Source of the DNA: Cucumis sativus
Taxonomy: Eukaryota > Streptophyta > Magnoliopsida > Cucurbitales > Cucurbitaceae
DNA: 64,000 nucleotides
Direction of reading: 5' to 3'
Assembly: GCF_000004075.3 (NCBI RefSeq)
Contig: NC_026660.2
Span: forward strand, 22,943,498-23,007,497
How positions within the stretch are numbered: the stretch's first letter is position 1; each line of letters begins with the position of its first letter. The notes under the pieces are model-generated. The model made no database searches and was not told where the DNA came from. It saw only the letters and a list, made by a program, of their open reading frames with translations. Made by a program: the position numbers and the translations under genes. Positions 1 through 12,900 of this stretch are shown here, one piece after another.

Positions 1-1854
1 GAGGTTCATAATCTAATTTGAATACTCACACTATTATATATATAAAAAAGAAAGTTGTAAAGAATTGTTTTGTGTGTGTATATATAAAGAGGAATTTATT
101 TAATTAATTTGAGAGCAATATTTGAAATCATTAAACGAAGGAAAAAGTTAGATGTAAAATCATAATCTAATGAGGTCATGGAAATTTCTTTATATATATG
201 ATATAAATATGAAATTTGTACATTAAAAAGGTTATATTGAAGATCGATGACCTCATCATCCTCTATTATCATTGTGTATTTAGGGTTTGTATAATAAGGA
301 CAATATTCCCACGCCTCTTTCTTTAAAAAACTATATAATTCTTATATATATATATTACATAATTTAAGATAACGACTATCTATGTATTGAAAAAAGAAGA
401 ACATTTTTTATTGAAAAAATGGGATTCATTATAATATTAGTCGACTCCCTATGTTGAGTAATAAATAAATAAATATCACCTCCAATTATATATATATACT
501 ACACATTGGATGGTTTATAGTCGTAAGGTTTTGAATCTCCTGCATCTTTTGTGACCTAATAACATCATTCTTATTTGTTTTAAAGATTTACGAGTTCTTT
601 CAGCATGTTTTATTCTCACTCACATGTATTTTAAGAAAAATTTCAAGAGATCGTCTAATATAGAATTGCTCCAAACTAAACACGCTTAACTTTTGAGTTT
701 CTATGATCGAGCTACCGAAAAAGAAGGTGCACATTATTAGTATAGACATTAATTATTAATTATTTTAAATATTTTTTAACATTACTTTCATATGCTCAGG
801 ATATCTCTAATTCATATGTGATATTAGTTCATTCACGTTTCTCTTATAAACTCAAGACAATTTTACCATTATATCAATTATTGTTATTGATATTGTTTTA
901 GTTTATATATATAATACAAATAACATAAAATTAAGTAAACTCGAGTATCCTAAATGTTGTTATATATATATATATATATGAAAACAAAGAAGTTGAGTCA
1001 TGTTGACGTGTCCTACAGTAATATGAGTCGGCATTAAATACCAAATCAATAATTAATTAGAGGAAAAAATGAAACAAGAAAAAGTGGCTCTTCATTATTG
1101 TGATGTTTAATGCAATCTGTTTCTTCTTGTTGCATCTACTTCTCATCACCATTTTTATTTTTATATCAATTTCTTTTCTGTGAAAAAGAGAAAGAGAAAA
1201 ATCTTCATAATTATTTTTTAAAAAATTCTTAAAAAAAAAAAAGAAAAATTGAAGTAGACCAATTAATTATACTACTATATCAAAACCACCCTTCACGTTA
1301 ACTCCAAGTTGAAAACTCAATTATTTTAAAAGAAATAAGAAAGAAGAAAAAAAAACCAAAAATCAAAACATGATATTGTAAAGGACAAAGTTGTCACCTC
1401 CTACGTGGTTTGTGATGACAAAATTAATATAGTGGGAGCTGTTAATGTGATTTTTCACGTCTCAATCACATCACCAATCTTAAAAGTGGTTCAACTTTAA
1501 AATTTAAAAACTAGTAAAAGAATCATACTGAGTCGGGTTAATAAGTCGTGAAATTAATATTCTTTTATCGTAGATTAAAGTAAAGTTTAAGAATGTATTG
1601 AATCACATGTTGAGAGAATTCGTTAAACGTTAATACTCAACAATGACGATATTTAGAGGCACTGTATAACAAAAATAAATAGATGTAGTAGACAAGATTC
1701 AAACCGAGCAAAATGTTAGAATTTTGAATGAAGCACAACCATTATACCATAACCAAAATTTAGTAGTAATAAAATATTATTTAATACATTGTAATCTAAC
1801 ATTTTAAAATTAATATTAAAATACAAAAAACTGATGAGGGACACGTGCCCTTTG

Positions 1855-2285
1855 GCAGGGTAAAATCGGATCAGGTTGGGTTGGTAGACATTCTCCCAAC
1901 CCATATTTTCTAACCCAACCCAACCCCTATATTTTAAAAGTTGGGTAACTTTTTTTTTTTTTCGTTTGTTTCTGATAATTATAAAATTTCAAAATGGTTA
2001 CATTTAAATTTCAAACATATATAATTCAAAATTTCATACAATGAATTCAAAGTTTATGTACTGAATTTGTTTTATTATTAAATATATATATATTATTAAT
2101 TCGGGTTGCATTAGTTTGAACCAATTTTTTTAACTCTCAAACCCGATACCTAATCCAACCAGATTTTTTTTTTTTTTTAAAACTCAATCCAACCAATATT
2201 TTAACCTAACCCAACTCATCTTTTATAATATGAGTCGGGTAATTCGGGTTATTTATATTCAACCCATATTTTTACATCCATGTTC
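1855..2285. repeat. AACCC/GGGTT-rich dispersed repeat
   Basis: Both ends of this block are rich in 'aacccaaccc' and 'gggttgggt' motifs in opposite orientations, separated by an AT-rich centre with long T runs. It resembles the degenerate GGGTT-type short inverted-repeat elements that are common in plant intergenic DNA. The boundaries are not sharp, I see no clear target-site duplication, and it may be two overlapping fragments. There is no coding capacity. Confidence 0.4.
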
Positions 2286-3136
2286 GCTGGTCCATCCACC
2301 CTGATACTCAATTCCTACTTCTTGGACCAAATGTGTCTTTAGAAATTTTTTGAAAATTCATGCATAATTTAAGAATAAATTAAGATGCAGTTTAATATGA
2401 TATGTTCAAATTGTTATTGAACGATCAACGAATAATTAAGGAAACGTTTCAAAACTATTATATTAGTTTAGTCAGGTAACTAAGAACAATCAATTGCACA
2501 TTCGTTAATTTTTCAAGTGGACTTAAATGAGGATTAATTTTCATTAAATATTGAGTTAGTAAGTTAATTAAGCTAACCAGTAATATATATTCCTCTTTAC
2601 TTAAAAGCATATCATAAGTTTTTATTTTCAGTGGTAACAGTTACAAAAACGAAAAAGTCGAATCATTAATATTGAAAAATATATATCATATGATTTTAAT
2701 TGTAATTAATGATAAAAGAAAGATTTGAAATGCGATTAGTTTGAACACTTCTGGGAAGTGGTTTTATGGGAGAGTATTAGTTTGAAAGTGGTTTTGGGTT
2801 TGGGAATCTTCCAATAAAGCAAACAAAAAGTTTCACTGGCCCACTCAACTCCACTCTACAAACGACGCCGTTGATGACCTTTTCCATATCATCTGCCACG
2901 TCATTTTCCTCTTTTTAAATAGCAATGCTTTATATTTATATAATACATCCTTTGTTTGTTATTATCTATAGTTCTTCATTTTTCAAGTTTAATAATTTAC
3001 ATTAAATCTTTCAATAATGATTTAAACAATTTTTAATTAATAAATTAAAATAACATGAAAAACCACGTGTAACTAATTTTCCATAGTTCGAGAGATTTTT
3101 AGGAGATTGGTGAGATACTTGCAAATATAACCATTA

Positions 3137-3420
3137 GATTAAAACTAATTAAGTATATAACAATATTTTGAAAATTTTCAAATATAATAAAATTGTCAAA
3201 TATTTGATCTATCACTGAAAGATAGATAGAAGTCGGATATGTTTTACTATATTTATAATTTTTCTAACTATTAATATATATTTAATTATTATTCACCTCA
3301 ACTATAATTACTCTTATTGAAAATAGAGAAATTGTAAAAAAAAAATTGATAAAATATTTATAATAAAATAAACTGCAAGCGAAAATTTGAAATTTAATAA
3401 TTTTTGTAGGCATAGTTTGT
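3137..3420. repeat. degenerate dispersed repeat with CTATC/GATAG hairpin
   Basis: The centre contains a short inverted pair (CTATCACTGAAAGATAG) flanked by 'caaatataataaaatt' and 'tactatatttataattttt' motifs. This resembles a high-copy non-coding repeat I associate with cucurbit introns and intergenic DNA. The copy is diverged and its edges are approximate. The family assignment is from memory of the pattern, not a search. Confidence 0.4.
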
Positions 3421-5285
3421 TTTTCTATTATTATTAGAAAAAACTCTTGAAAACACATGGATAAAAATTAAATAATTGAAATAGATATAAAGTCTTTGAA
3501 ATAAAATAATATTTGTTAACATTTGGTTAAGCTCATCCAACCATTAAACTTACAAAGTAAATAATGTTCAATTTGGTAATATTTGCACGCTAGTCCAAAC
3601 AAAGAAGAACCTATTTATTGATTCATACCCTAAGTTTTGTAAAGATTGGCAGATCAATTTATGAACTTTCAAATTTTACTATAGCCACTAAAAAAATGTT
3701 TAATAAATAAACTTTTAATATTTGATGCAGTCATAAAATTCTAAACACGCTAGTCTTTGAAAAATGCGAGAGTTTACGTCAAATGCCCAACTAACCTAGC
3801 TTGGTTAAAAATCTTTGATAGAGACACTCTAGGTTTTTTCTATACACGTAAATCATTAAAACACTACAAGAAATAGGTTGTTTTCGTCCCAAAACTATTG
3901 CTACAAATAGCCTTTTAATTAAATGAAAAACAACAAAGAGTAAAAAAGTTTTTACGAGTTATGCATTATGTTTAGTATAACAAATGCAAAATAGATTAAG
4001 GACTGAACATTCGATTTCTAATGACAAAATCACGTCAACATCACTTAGTTAAACTGAATACAAACATAAACTAGTTTCATTTTATGTATACGTGAACATC
4101 GATAATGAAATTTGTTTTTATTTTAGATTTTTTGAATATATATATACATATAACTTTGGACCGACGGCGGATTATTGTAGACTGTGATTCTTCAAATAAG
4201 CGAACGGTCAAATTGAACCAAAAGTCTTCACAATTTGGATCCTTAAATGAAAGGTCTTTTCAACATTTGAATAGTCAAATTTATTCAAAACTTCCTAACC
4301 CTAAATTGTCTCAAATTCAATTCCAACTTCCAACTCATTTGTTCAAAACAAATACACTTTTTTAGTTTACAATAATGTATTCAATCTAAAATCTAAACAC
4401 TTTCACACTCTCTTTACTTAATAATAATAATAATGTATTCAACTCAATTCAGTACATACACGTGTTAGTCGAGTGAAATTCTTATTGATTTTTAATGTAT
4501 ATAAAATTGATATATGTCATCTTATGAATTGGTCAATATTTTAAGAGTAAAAAATATATTTGAAGAATTAGATTTAAAATGGGAGGAATATTTTATTTGA
4601 TGGAGTAGATAAAAAGTGAATAAAAGATAGGATGAAATTGTAATGGGTGTAGTTGAATTCAAAAACCACGAGCCTTTGATTTTGAATTTTGCTTTTTTTT
4701 TTTGTTTTTTCAATTCATCCTGACTAATAAGCCTAAATGGATATATAAGGATTATTCATGTTCTTCTTTATTTTATTAAGAAATTTTGAATTCAACTATC
4801 CTTTTAGAAGATATATAAATGTTATTAAAAGAAATAGATATAAAAATGGAGAATTGTTAGCCCATTGCAAATTCTTTTAATAAGTTTTATGGTTATATTT
4901 TGTAAATAATTTTAATATTTTATTAGTTAAAAAAAATTATATAAATTTGAGAATTTAATTAAAAAATTACAAATTATAAGTATGAGGTTATAGACAATCA
5001 CATACCCGAATAGAATTGACAAAATTCAAGATCGAGTCTCTAACCTAATCAAAACAAGAGTTATACCTTGTGTTGATTGAAAATGGACCAAATCGAGAAC
5101 CTTTTTAGTGTCTCGTCGTGTAAAGGGTATTTCAGTCCAATTTATATTAAAAGTTTGGATTTAGTCTAACTAAAGTGTTCAAGCCCAAACTCAACCCTAA
5201 TAACTAAGATCATAGTTTTTTTCCCCTTCCTTTCTTGTTAATATATTCTATTTTTAGGGTTATTGTGATTAGTGTGTACGATTAA

Positions 5286-5462
5286 AGGTGTTAAAAAAAT
5301 AGTTGAAAACCAAGCTGACTGATAAACTGAACCGCAACCAAATCAAAATCGAATGCATGTGGTTCAATTCAGTTTGTGTTAAATTGGAACTATTTCTTAT
5401 GCGGTTCAGTTCGGTGTAAGATATTAAACCGAACCAAACCGTTTTGTTTTAAGAAAATAATT
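5286..5462. repeat. truncated copy of a MITE-like AACCG-rich element
   Basis: This segment starts with an 'aggtgtt' end and carries the same ordered motifs as the reverse complement of about 53,700-53,820: 'tgaaaacc', 'gtggttca(a/g)ttcag', 'tttgtgtta', 'cttatgcggt'. The two are therefore copies of one family in opposite orientation. The copy here ends near 5,460 without a matching second terminal repeat, so it is truncated. It has no coding content. Confidence 0.55.
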
Positions 5463-6120
5463 AAATATATAAGTATAACTTAGGAGAGGAACTAAATTGT
5501 TTTAGATTGCAAATCAAGTATAGAGACAAAAATCAAGAAAAAGTTGTCTTAAGAAAGTTTGCATGAGTGTATAACTTTTATTTATGTTAGGTGGACTTTC
5601 AAAATTTAATGTCTTGTACTAATCAATCACAATTCAACTTTTTTTAATTTTTTTGTAGAACTTTTATTTATGTATAATGTTCGTAAAAGATCTCGATTCT
5701 AATATTATTTATGCACAAAGATGGACAATTTGATTAATTTATTTTGTCATTTTGACAATTTCACGAAAAATCTATATATGTGCAAAGCATATGTTAAAAT
5801 ATTATTACGGTTTAAAAGTCATTATTAAGTACCATGGTTCCTACGTTATGTTACAAAGTTTTTGTGAAATTAGATATCATAAGATTTTATTAAATTACAG
5901 AAATAAAATTAAAATCTTAAGATTAGATTCATAATTTAATAATTAAAAACGAAGACAATACCGTTGTAACATTCCTCTTAATTATGAATTATAGGGTTAA
6001 TTGTCGTCTTAATCTTGATATTTAGAGTGGAATGGGATGATTTGAGGATTTTAATTAGTTTAAGGGATTGCGCTTTGACTCTAGGGCTTGACCATTGAAT
6101 TAAAAAAAAAAGGGAAACTC

Positions 6121-6489
6121 TATCTTCACTGTCTTCTCCCCATGCTCACTTCTTCCATTGCCGCCCAACCAGTCCCACCACCCACCGTCGCTCAACGGTA
6201 AGTTTTATTCGTTCTTTCCCATTCGCTTTCTCCATTTCTCTCACTCATGCCCACCCAACCGTAGCAAGCGCCAGATTTTCGCCCAACTTCGCACGCCGTC
6301 TTCGCATATCCGCCTTTGGTTGGTTCCGATTCCCTTCCCTTCTCTTTTATTATTCACTATCTATTTCACTATCCATCTCTCTATCTTCATCTTCATGTTC
6401 CAGCCCAGAATTTCCGCTGACATCTTTCAAGCTCGTCGCTGCCGGGGTAACTTCTTGTCGATTGCGGGCGCTGCTTGTTCTCGTAGTAG
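6121..6489 (+). other. possible 5' leader exon of the thioredoxin gene
   Basis: This stretch is pyrimidine- and C-rich compared with the surrounding AT-rich DNA, as expected of a plant 5' leader. It ends at a good splice donor (AG|GTAAGAG at 6,490). The next coding sequence on this strand is the thioredoxin-like gene at 7,547, so a 5'-UTR intron of about 1 kb is plausible. I cannot place the acceptor with confidence, and the 111-codon open frame inside it has no recognisable protein features. Confidence 0.3.
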
Positions 6490-7394
6490 GTAAGAGTTTC
6501 TGACGGATTTTTGGGTTTTATCGGCAATTCTTGATCACCCACTAAGTTTGAACAAAAACTTAGGTCACTCGTATTGTTTTGATGTTAAATTATAGGGATT
6601 AGGCGCCTAGATTTGGCTGTTCAATGACTTGTTGTCATGTATTGCTTTCTAAAATACTTTAATTGTTCTTGAAGTCACTTCTAATGGGTTTCTACTTCTT
6701 GTTGTTTATGCATCAGTTTGAATCATTTTGTGTAGTTTTGAAGTGGATTTGGACTAACCCACAATTTGGATAAGTTGTTTAAAGAGACGGATGAATTTAT
6801 GTTTTGGAATATGAACAGAAAGGTTGGAGTTGTTTTGGCTTGGGTTTTAGGTTTGGAGTGAGGTTTCTCTAAGTCGAAAGAACTCTATATTGGAGTACCT
6901 ATGTGCTAAGCCGGAATTATATCGATATTATTTTTCGCTGGGTAAAGCAAAGGGAAAATTTTATTCCAAATGCCAGTTATCCTTTACAACAAAGAGAAGC
7001 CTTGCATTTAAAGATTTTCCAAACCAACTAACTTGCTGGACATGAAAAACAAACTTAAAGGCCTAAAAGGCGCGCCCTAACAAAGCAAGGGCAAGAACAA
7101 GTCGGGAAGGCACGAACCACATCATTGGCCTTGCAAAAACAAGTTTAGAAAGCTTGTTTGTTTTGCTTTTACTGATTGATAAAAATTTATAAGCATGCTA
7201 TGTAAATTTCATGTGTTATGATAATTGTATTGTGGGACCCTATTAGTTATTGCATTTTGTAGGCTAGATCATAGTTACTAGTAGCTTTGTACATACCAGT
7301 TTGTGTGCCTTAGCGCGCATCTAAGATTGGGTCGTTTTCATCTGATTGCAATTTTCAATTATCGTGCATGTAGTAATGACTTCAGTTAGAGGTC

Positions 7395-7520
7395 TTGGAC
7401 AGTTGGGTAGTTACTATGATTCTCGAATTGGCACGACGTGGAATGCCTTTAATGGAAATCACTAGCTAGAAGCCTAGAAAAGGAAACATAATTCACTTCT
7501 TCACTACTCAAAATTTGGAA
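7395..7520 (+). repeat. short repeat shared with RFWD3-like intron 10
   Basis: The stretch just upstream of the thioredoxin start codon aligns with 14,400-14,516. Shared blocks in the same order include 'tcttggac', 'tggca', 'tttaatgga', 'agctag', and the block 'actcaaaatttggaa'. It is either a small dispersed repeat or a local duplication. It is non-coding and may overlap the thioredoxin 5' UTR. Confidence 0.45.
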
Positions 7521-7546
7521 GCAGTAGTCGCCGTAGCCAAAAGAAG

Positions 7547-8342
7547 ATGGAGGACAAGGAGAAGAAGGGGCTAGAAGGTACTGGTTTGTGTCTTCCAGTC
7601 AATCACCATGGCAACTTGAAGAGTGCTTCGAGCGATCAAGATTTCAAGGATGTTCTTCTTCAAATCAAGTCCTCCAAAACCACTGTAAGCTTCCCTATAA
7701 TTCCCCATCAAATTTTGTTGCCCCTTTCCCTAGTTTTAAGGTTTTCTTGGGTACTTGATTGTTTGATTTTCGTTATTCAATTACTTTTCAGGCAGTTATC
7801 AATTATGGAGCATCTTGGTAAGTCCAAACCTTCTTTAGAGGATTGAACAGAGTGTTTAAGGTTTTGCTTGTATGTTAAATATCAAAAGACTCGTAGAGAA
7901 CAAAAAGAGAGAATTGTAAAATTTGGTTCGATGTACACTGGTAGAAAGACGACTTAAATTGTGGGATTAATGTTATAAAACTGATCGACAAAGCTCTGGT
8001 TTCCATATCAGGGTGGTTATTGCTTGAATCTGGTGCTAAAATTTGACAGTTTGGATTGGCTTGTTGATATATTTATATATAGTAAAATCCAGGCTTATTA
8101 GGTTCCTTCTTGTTGGTTTCAGGTGTCGTGTGTGCAGTCAGATTCTTCCAGCATTTTGTCGATTGAGTAACAATTTTCCGAAAGTTTCCTTCATCTATGC
8201 AGACATTGATGAATGCCCAGAAACAACTCAACATATTCGTTACACTCCGACATTTCATTTTTATCGCGGAGGTGAAAGAGTGGATGAGATGTTTGGTGCT
8301 GGGGAGGAACGACTGCACGACAGGTTGTGGTTGCACTCTTAA
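7547..8342 (+). CDS. atypical thioredoxin-like protein (TRX-like 3-3 type)
   Basis: Three exons (7547-7684, 7792-7817, 8123-8342) with GT-AG introns encode 127 residues, matching the roughly 126 residues of the plant thioredoxin-like 3-3 group. The protein has a thioredoxin fold: a strand (AVINYGAS) leading into the active site at residues 55-59, WCRVC, in place of the classical WCGPC. Further on are the conserved D-I-D-E turn and the cis-proline loop (YTPTF). The tiny 26-nt middle exon and the codon split in the active-site Trp are supported by phase. Both catalytic cysteines are kept, so disulfide redox activity is possible, but the changed dipeptide should alter redox potential. There is no obvious transit peptide, so it is probably cytosolic. 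The start is the first ATG in a purine-rich context. Confidence 0.9.
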
Positions 8343-9914
8343 AGACAAGATAGGTTGAGCACCATATTATTATCCCTAATTATTAGGCACTATATAGCTA
8401 CATTGATAATGGCTTTGTTTTGGTATTTGATCTTCAGTGACCGAGCTTGTTTGTTGACCAATTTCATTTTTCTTGATAAACGCAATGGTTTGAGCTAGTA
8501 GTGTTAAAAGTGGGTCAAATTTACAAATTTAAAACTAATAACAGCTGTTACGGTTGTTCATGTTGATTATAAGTTTGTTCTGATTTCTATTAAGTTGCTA
8601 CATACTCCTCAGATCAAAGTCAAGTTCAGGAAAAACTCATATCTATATAGTAAATTTCTAGCAGGTACGTAGTTCTGTCTTACATTTGTTATTTTTTGTA
8701 ACCTTTTTTGTTACTAATGTCAGCTCGTGGCAGCATGATTGTTAACAGTATAAGCATTGTGTCAATTGAGGTATGCTCATTTTGACGTGATAGAATGTTT
8801 GTTATAGGTGAATTGTTTAAGCAAAAGAAACCAAATAAATTGTAAATAGGAAATACATATTGCAAATGAAAAAGAATAAAATAGTCTTCTCACTTCGGTT
8901 AAAAAAAAAAAACCTTATGTGGAAAAAAATTATGTGAAAACAACTTTTTATTTTTATTTTCCGGTCGATGGTTTTTAGCTATTATTTTAAATTTCTCTTC
9001 ATTGTCAAATTAAACTTTTGGATGGTAATTTAAGATAATATTATGAGAGTAGGTGGTCTAGTATTTAAGCTACTACAGTTAATTTTATTTTTACTTATCA
9101 ACTTAAATTGTATGAATAATTGATGATTAAGAATGATGTTTGATAGACATTAAATTGAGTCAATTAGACATTTGACTAGAGAAGCTTACCATAGGACTAA
9201 AGAAGCTTTTATAGTTTTCAAGTGAGCTTTGCATCAAGTTTTGTGGATTAGTCATTAATTATGCAAGTTTTGTGGATTAGTCATTAATTATATTTTTATC
9301 CATATTATTAGGAGGAAGTTAAAATTTATATATTTGATTTATAATTAGGCTAAATATTTTCAAAAGTTTAAAAAATACGGTAAACATAAGTGCTCATGAA
9401 GTTTGAAAAATAAAGCACTAGTGACGGTTGTTGTGTTGGTTTGGTAAATGTTCAAACTTACTTCATGCCATGAAAGAGTACAAATCAATTGTCGATTTAA
9501 GCTTTTGAATAAATATAAAATAAACTATGTGCATTTTCAGGTAAAAGATTCACTAAAAACAAATTTCATTATAATGAAACTTGAAAGTGTAAATATTTTG
9601 GAAATTTGTATATTTTTTAGATTTCCCATTTAAAAATTGATGTTTATGATGGAAGAGAGCGTGTAGTTTAGGCGTTGTTCAAAACTGAAGATAGAAATTC
9701 CAAGGGCGCGGGAAAGCTAATGTGACAAAAGTCTTCCTACTTTCCACCGATCCGAAACGCCTTCGCCTTCCACAAACAAAACGCCATTATCGGCCGAACC
9801 ACAATAGTTTCCGTTACAGAATTAGGGTTTCATAGCTCAGAAGTCGGATAGGGCTTGAAGGAGCAAACACATCAAGCCGATTTCTCTTCGTTGTCTTCAC
9901 ATTTTGAGTCGTCA
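8343..9914. other. intergenic region between thioredoxin and RFWD3-like genes
   Basis: This contains the thioredoxin 3' region and the RFWD3-like promoter. The last roughly 170 bases (9,700-9,914) are less AT-rich and leader-like. I see no gene in between. A 29-bp tandem repeat lies at 9,235-9,292. Confidence 0.6.
9235..9292. repeat. 29-bp tandem repeat, two copies
   Basis: The unit beginning 'caagttttgtggattagtc' occurs twice head to tail, starting at 9,235 and 9,264, with near-perfect identity. Confidence 0.85.
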
Positions 9915-12900
9915 ATGCCGGACTCCGACATTCTGCATGTTCATTACGAAGTCGAAGATGTTGACGACGGGGGAGGAGAAGAAGAACAAGAACAAGAAGA
10001 AGAAGAAGAAGAAGAGGAGACTGACGACAGTGAGGAAACAGTAGAAGGGCACGCGGAAGAAGAAGTTGATTATGTTCCTGAGGTGTTGCAATCGCCTAGG
10101 GCTTCACAAACGGGTACTCCTGGATCTGCTCAAGCTAGGGTTTCGTTTTGGGTCGAGGAAGAGGTAGACAAGCGGAGAAGGACCGAGGGAGGTGAAGCGA
10201 GTTCTTCGCAGAATGAATGGAATCGGAGTGAAAATGATGACATGATTTGCTCTATTTGCATGGATGCGTGGACCAATTACGGTGAACATCATATTTGGTG
10301 CGAACAATTGGCCTTTATTCTCTCTTGCACTTCATACGCGTTTGTGTCTCTTCAACGAAAAGTTCAGTCAAAGACTAGAATTATTGGTTGATAATATGTC
10401 GGTTCTGTTTTTCCACTTCGTCGGCGATTGGCTACAAGATAGTTATGAGGGGTGTATAAAGTAAATTGTTCATGCAAATTTGTACATAGTTTAGATTTGA
10501 ACTTGGGATTGCGTAGCCTATACTTCAGAGAATTATCTGTTCAATTAAGTTGTCCTTGTAGTCTACGATATCAATTGCTTCTTCACGATACTGTACTTTT
10601 GACTTCATGGTTTAATGATTTACGGGATTGTACTATTTTCAGAAGATAGTATGTGTAGTCTCTTTTGGTTAGGTCTTTTATTTTGGCAATTTATACTTTC
10701 TGTTGAAATTGGTATAGTCAGAGCTAATAACTTGTCAATGAGCAGATCATTACCCATTTTAATGTTCTTTAAAGTCGTCTAATTGTCTCGTGTGACTGCA
10801 GTTGTCTTCCTTGTGGGCACTTGTATGGCATGTCTTGTATCAATAGATGGTTGCAACAACGTAAAAATGCAGGGAAGGTATTTGTCGACACAATGATTAA
10901 GTTCTGCATTTTGATAAACTATGATTAATTTACACCAAAGTTAACCTTCCCTCCCTCCAAAAAAAGTGTCCACAGTGTAATAGAAAGTGTTCCACGAAGG
11001 ATGTCAGGAAAATTTTTGCACCACGAATTGTTGCTGCTGATGGAGAATCTCAAAAGGTTTTCCTAAATTCTAAGTGTTGATGTGCGCTTTTAAGTTTTGA
11101 GGAAGCTAATCTTGATTGGGATTCTGCCTCTCTTTCCTTTTCAGAGAATCAAGTCACTTGAAGCTACTTGTGCCTCTCTTGAGAAGAAGGTCCGTGAAAT
11201 TATCCCTTTAAAGCAATTTATAATATAAATCTTCTAAATTTGCTCTTAATACATTTCAAACTTCCGTTTCATTTTTTTCTCTTAACTATCTTAAAAGGCG
11301 TGGCCGCATCTTTCTCTCCTTTTCTAAAAAAGTGTTAACTTCTTTTATTAAAAAAAAACCTCTAAATTTTAGAAGTTTTGATATCTTATTATTCACAATA
11401 TTACATCTTTTCGTATATGAGAAATTATTACGTTTTCCTATTCCCTGCCTCAGAGAGAGTAAGGGAGGGAGGGAAATCATTTTTTATAATTGTGCTTCAG
11501 TGCACATAAATACCAATATGTAAATGTGTTTGTTTGTGTTTGTTATTAATTTCAAACCCTTATATATGTATACACCTTCAATTTGATTTAGGAGGCAAAT
11601 TGGTGTAAGAAAGAAGTTGAATGGAAAAAGAGAGAAACAGATATGCAATCTAAACTTCGAGAACTTTCTGAGGTATATTTTTAATTGCAAAGTTCCATAT
11701 AGTTTTCTCCTCTTCGTTGCGTAATTGATTTTTTGAATAACTTAATTCGAATTTAGAGATGGCATCTGTTGTATCTCGAAGCATCCTTCTCCCTGTCCTT
11801 TAAATTTTTGTTGTGCTTGGTGATATACATCCCATTCTTGGATTTTGACTATTTTCTTTTATGATGTTCGTTTTCAATTTTTGACCAGATATCGTTTCTT
11901 ATATGTATTGTTTCAAATTGTTTTCATCTAGTAGTATTTTTAATATTCAATTTGTCGTGCCTTGCTTTTGTATAGGTGACTAGGTTAGGTCTTTAAAGCT
12001 GGTGGATTTTACACACTTCCATGTTATGCAAAAACATGAGATGCAATGAACCATATAAAAATGACAGTTTGGGTTTCCAAAGGTCATTATTGCATGGTTT
12101 TAAACTGACTTAACGGTAGATATTTGATTTCCTATTGAGTTACTACAGTTTATTCTCACCTGTCGCCACGGAATAGATTTATAATTTTCATGTATAGAAA
12201 TGTAATTATGTAAACACAAGTATAAACAAATACGGATATGAACAAGTACATTTTATTTCCTTGTAATCAGAAAACATTGAGGATTGTTCTAGGTGGGCTT
12301 GTCCTGCTGGGATGGTTGCATGGCTGTCTGACAGAAGCCAACTGTTGAGAAAAAATCTCTTTGACTAGAAATGCAATTACGTCCTCCTGCATTCTGTGTC
12401 TAGGAAGGTGGAGGAGAAATGCACATAACCTCATCCTTTTTTTTCTAATACATTCGATGACATCCATTTACTAATTTTATCTCTGGATAATTAGAAAAAG
12501 AAAAAGATCTGTAAAATTTTTTTCTTAATGAATTCTAAACTAAGGCAATACAATTATTGGTTTTAAACCATGCTTGTTTGATGTATGATGTTTTTTCTTA
12601 AATAGTCAATATCTTATATTTTACAGAGGACAAATTATTTGGAGCATTTATTAGAAGATTCACAGAGAAAACCTGTGCTAGCCAATCTTGATTGCACCTT
12701 TCAGGGGAAATCTGTATCTGGTACTTGCAGAGTTTAGTTAGAGATATCATCTGCACTTTGGAATCTTTGTTGTTTCAATTGGATCTTGTTTATCTGGAAT
12801 GCTTGAGCTCCTGATTTTATCGTAGATAGTTATCCATTCCCATGTCTTTTGGAATTAGTCTTTAATAATGATGAGGACTGCGTCTTATTAATTTATATTT

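Larger units (their letters stand above)
1..6120. other. AT-rich gene-free region
   Basis: I see no supportable gene on either strand. Open frames are all short (under 90 codons), AT-driven and without a recognisable motif. The stretch has many poly-A/T runs and TA microsatellites (for example near 960-980) and at least three degraded dispersed repeats, listed separately. The part around 2,830-2,930 looks somewhat promoter-like, with an ACGT core and a TTTAAATA element, but no coding sequence follows it. Confidence 0.7.

Noticed and set aside
4105..4365. 86-codon plus-strand frame
   Set aside because: AT-rich, no recognisable motif, no splice or promoter context; consistent with chance.
9855..9914. 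In-frame extension upstream of the RFWD3-like ATG
   Set aside because: The extension would begin at a TTG codon; the first ATG in frame is at 9,915, followed by the expected acidic N terminus.
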